This document shows positions 5,032 to 6,610 of a stretch of 6,610 nucleotides of DNA, in pieces. The translations under genes were made by a program, and so were the position numbers. Each line of letters starts with the position of its first letter. Position 1 is the stretch's first letter. Location: contig JAGGAJ010000101.1 of NCBI GenBank assembly GCA_017889845.1, positions 1-6,610 of the forward strand, in the 5' to 3' direction. This DNA is from Deltaproteobacteria bacterium (GTDB lineage Bacteria > Desulfobacterota > Deferrimicrobia > Deferrimicrobiales > Deferrimicrobiaceae). A model generated the notes under the pieces. It had not been told where the DNA came from and ran no database searches. It saw nothing but the letters and a program-made list of their open reading frames with translations.

Positions 5032-5972
5032 ACGGAGGAGCCGTCCCCGCCCATTCAATCCGCCGGTCAGCAGCCTTCGTCGGAGTGGCCCTGCTCTTTG
5101 GCCTGCTGCTGTTCCCGGCGCGGGGCCTGCCAACCGAAGAGTTCGCACGGCGGACCGGGAAGGAGTGCGTCGCGTGCCACGCGGACCCCGCGGGGGGCGG
5201 AGAGCTGACGACGGAAGGTTCGGTTTTCCGTAAGGGGATAGAAACCGGGGAGAGGGTTTTACCGCGGACGGGCGGCAAAGGCGTGGTGCGTTTCGTCGCC
5301 GGCTTCCTTCACATGTTCACGGCGGTCTTCTGGTTCGGTACGATCCTGTACGTCCACCTGCTCCTGAAGCCGGCCTACGCCGCCAAGGGGCTTCCCAGAG
5401 GGGAGCTCATGGTGGGATGGGGCTCGATCATCATGATCGCTCTCACGGGAGGGATCCTGACCGCGTACCGCGTACCCTCTTTCGACGTTCTCCTTCGCAC
5501 GAGGTTCGGGATCCTGCTGATGATCAAGGTCGCCTTGTACCTCGTCATGGTGGCGACGGCTGTCATCGTAACCTTCGTCGTCGGCCCGCGCCTGAAGCAA
5601 AGGCGGCAGGCCGTCGACCAGGGGAAGAAGGATCTCACTCCGGACGAACTGTCCCAGTTCGACGGGAAAGAGGGGAGGCCCGCCTATTTCGCGTACAGCG
5701 CCAAGATCTACGACGCAACCGGGAGAAGGCTGTGGAAGGGAGGAAACCACGTCGGGAAGCACCTTGCCGGCTTCGACCTGACGGATGCCCTGAAGCTGGC
5801 CCCGCACGGGGAGGACAAGGTAGTCTCGCTCCCCGTCGCAGGCCGCCTCATCGGAACGGGAACCCCAAGGGAAAGGCCCCTTCACGAAAAGGGCTTCTAC
5901 TTCATGGCATACCTGAACCTCTTCCTGGTGCTAGGCATCCTGTTGGTGATCTCTCTGTGGCGCTGGTGGTAG
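5028..5972 (+). CDS. Multidomain membrane cytochrome: CxxCH monoheme + CopD-like TM region + cytochrome b5-like domain
   Basis: This 314-residue protein would lie in the inner membrane. Residues 1-33 form a signal sequence or anchor (basic RR at 12-13, then hydrophobic to 30). C47-V-A-C50-H51 is a covalent c-type heme motif, so this part must be periplasmic. Three hydrophobic helices follow (about 87-110, 128-147, 161-185) with H95 and H110, resembling CopD-like membrane domains. From LTPDELSQFDGKEG (203-216) through PAYFAYSAKIYD, LWKGGNHVGKHLAGFDLTDALKLAPHG (235-261) and LPVAGRL is a cytochrome b5-like domain with candidate heme ligands H241, H245 and H260. A last TM helix (292-311) ends in WRWW. 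It plausibly passes electrons between periplasmic partners and a membrane heme or quinone pool; substrate unknown. The frame is open further upstream, but ATG 5028 is the first start giving a signal peptide. Confidence 0.75.
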   Translation: MNGGAVPAHSIRRSAAFVGVALLFGLLLFPARGLPTEEFARRTGKECVACHADPAGGGELTTEGSVFRKGIETGERVLPRTGGKGVVRFVAGFLHMFTAVFWFGTILYVHLLLKPAYAAKGLPRGELMVGWGSIIMIALTGGILTAYRVPSFDVLLRTRFGILLMIKVALYLVMVATAVIVTFVVGPRLKQRRQAVDQGKKDLTPDELSQFDGKEGRPAYFAYSAKIYDATGRRLWKGGNHVGKHLAGFDLTDALKLAPHGEDKVVSLPVAGRLIGTGTPRERPLHEKGFYFMAYLNLFLVLGILLVISLWRWW

Positions 5973-6039
5973 GCCTCCTATATCCCACATCGCAGGTCCG
6001 GCCACGTCCAATATCCAAGGACGGAGCTGTGTAAATAAC

Positions 6040-6069
6040 TTGACTGGAGATCCTTGGCGATCCTGAAAT
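6040..6069 (+). promoter_or_regulatory. Candidate sigma-70 promoter for the glucosidase gene
   Basis: TTGACT (6040-6045) matches five of six -35 positions. It is followed after 18 bases by TGAAAT (6064-6069), which matches four of six -10 positions. A start near 6076 would give a leader of about 170 bases containing the 19-bp palindrome, which could then act as a roadblock operator. An alternative -10, TATACT at 6137-6142, is embedded in the palindrome but lacks a good -35. Confidence 0.35.
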
Positions 6070-6088
6070 GGAATTTGGCTCGGCGGCA

Positions 6089-6173
6089 AGGCGCCCTTTC
6101 GATTGGGCCATGATGGATATTTATTCGTCGCCTTTGTATACTGTATACAAATCTCGCATTCAGGCGCCCTTTC
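6089..6173. repeat. 12-bp direct repeat AGGCGCCCTTTC, two copies 73 bp apart
   Basis: Identical copies lie at 6089-6100 and 6162-6173; the identity stops at both ends. The 73-bp offset is close to seven helical turns, so both copies face the same side of the DNA, and the 19-bp palindrome lies between them. This may be a pair of protein-binding sites allowing looping, but the core GGCGCC is itself a palindrome that is common in GC-rich DNA. Confidence 0.4.
6133..6151. promoter_or_regulatory. Perfect 19-bp palindromic operator TTTGTATAC-T-GTATACAAA
   Basis: Nine-base arms (6133-6141 and 6143-6151) are perfectly complementary around a single central T. The GTATAC-containing AT-rich symmetry with an odd centre is typical of dimeric repressor operators; GntR-family (FadR/FCD-type) sites often contain TTGTATACAA-like sequence, so that family is one guess. 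The site lies 97 bases upstream of the glucosidase ATG and overlaps a -10-like TATACT. The regulator is not in the window. Confidence 0.6.
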
Positions 6174-6247
6174 TGAGGTTTATTCCGAATGGTGCCGGGC
6201 ACTGAACGGTTCATCCAGCCAATTTTTAATGCAAACGGAGGTGCCTC

Positions 6248-6610
6248 ATGAACGCTGAACACGACCGACTGGAGGAATCCCGGGAGCGGAAGGTACCCTG
6301 GAAGAAGTGGGGTCCGTACCTGAGCGAGCGGCAGTGGGGGACGGTCCGCGAGGACTACAGCGAGAACGGCGACGCCTGGAATTTCTTCACCCACGATCAT
6401 TCCCGCTCCCGCGCCTATCGCTGGGGCGAAGACGGGCTGGCCGGCATTTCCGATGAGAAGATGCAACTGTGCTTCGCGCTGGCCTTGTGGAACGGGAAGG
6501 ACCCGATTCTCAAGGAACGGCTCTTCGGCCTGACCAACAGCGAAGGGAACCACGGCGAGGACGTCAAGGAATACTACTTCTACCTCGACAGCACGCCGAC
6601 CCACTCGTAC
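6248..6610 (+). CDS. GH63/MGH1-like glucosidase, N-terminal fragment
   Basis: The first 121 residues are present; the gene runs off the right edge. The protein begins MNAEHDRLEESRERKVPWKK and contains WGPYLSERQWGTVREDYS, then FFTHDHSRSRAYRWGEDG and LAGISDEKMQLCFALALWNG, LKERLFGLTNSEGNHGEDV and EYYFYLDSTPTHSY. These blocks are strongly typical of the large (roughly 880-residue) bacterial glucosidases of the glycoside hydrolase 63 / MGH1-like (alpha/alpha)6-barrel group, which are often found with trehalose or glucan metabolism. There is no signal peptide, so it should be cytoplasmic. The catalytic acids lie beyond the window and cannot be checked. GGAGG at 6237-6241 sits six bases before the ATG. 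It is separated from the redox cluster by a 275-base regulatory gap with its own palindrome, so it is probably an independent transcription unit. Confidence 0.85.
   Translation, partial: MNAEHDRLEESRERKVPWKKWGPYLSERQWGTVREDYSENGDAWNFFTHDHSRSRAYRWGEDGLAGISDEKMQLCFALALWNGKDPILKERLFGLTNSEGNHGEDVKEYYFYLDSTPTHSY

Larger units (their letters stand above)
5973..6247. other. AT-richer intergenic regulatory region upstream of the glucosidase gene
   Basis: No coding frame is supported in these 275 bases, and base composition is visibly lower in GC than the flanking genes. It contains a candidate promoter (6040-6069), a 12-bp direct repeat (6089-6100 and 6162-6173), a perfect 19-bp palindrome (6133-6151) and a short palindrome GTGCC-G-GGCAC (6192-6202). 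A weak hairpin, CGTCC (6005-6009) with GGACG (6019-6023), lies after the cytochrome gene but has no T tract, so no convincing terminator for the upstream operon was found. Confidence 0.7.

Overview
The window looks like chromosomal DNA from a GC-rich, Gram-negative-type bacterium. Most codons in the genes end in G or C. The gene set (tungstate uptake with a molbindin-type regulator, a covalent c-type heme protein, a ScdA N-terminal-type protein, a CRP/FNR-like site) fits an anaerobic or microaerophilic lineage, for example among the former Deltaproteobacteria. That placement is inferred from gene content and composition, not demonstrated. All supported genes lie on the + strand.

Region 1 (1 to about 2914) is a tungstate (or molybdate) uptake and sensing locus. 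It holds the last 57 codons of a TupA-type binding protein, the complete TupB-type permease, the complete TupC-type ATPase with a C-terminal TOBE domain (GTG start, overlapping the tupB stop by 4 bases), and a ModE/TunR-like regulator with one N-terminal winged helix-turn-helix and two Mop domains. Together they would import the oxyanion, sense its level in the cytoplasm and adjust transcription for tungsto- or molybdoenzyme cofactor supply.

Region 2 (2915-3226) is a 312-base gap with no convincing gene. It contains a small hairpin after the regulator, an inverted repeat, and a perfect CRP/FNR-type palindrome (TTGACGCACGTCAA) placed where a class II activator would sit if the -10-like GACAAT downstream is real.

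Region 3 (3227-5972) is a compact co-directional cluster, probably one operon. In order it encodes an exported DUF6448-like His-rich protein, a 4-TM protein resembling a piece of heme-copper oxidase subunit I, a small degenerate cupin, a stand-alone DUF542 (ScdA/RIC N-terminal) protein, a candidate small ORF that ends in an ATGA overlap with the next gene, and a multidomain membrane cytochrome (CxxCH + CopD-like membrane segment + cytochrome b5-like domain + C-terminal TM helix). The set, with the FNR-type site, suggests a response to oxygen or nitric oxide, or a membrane redox function. The combined system is not one I recognise as described, and it is the most interesting part of the window.

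Region 4 (5973-6247) is a comparatively AT-rich regulatory gap with a perfect 19-bp palindrome and a 12-bp direct repeat spaced by 73 bp. It precedes the 5' part of a large GH63/MGH1-like glucosidase gene (6248 to the window end), which is unrelated to the redox cluster and probably separately controlled.
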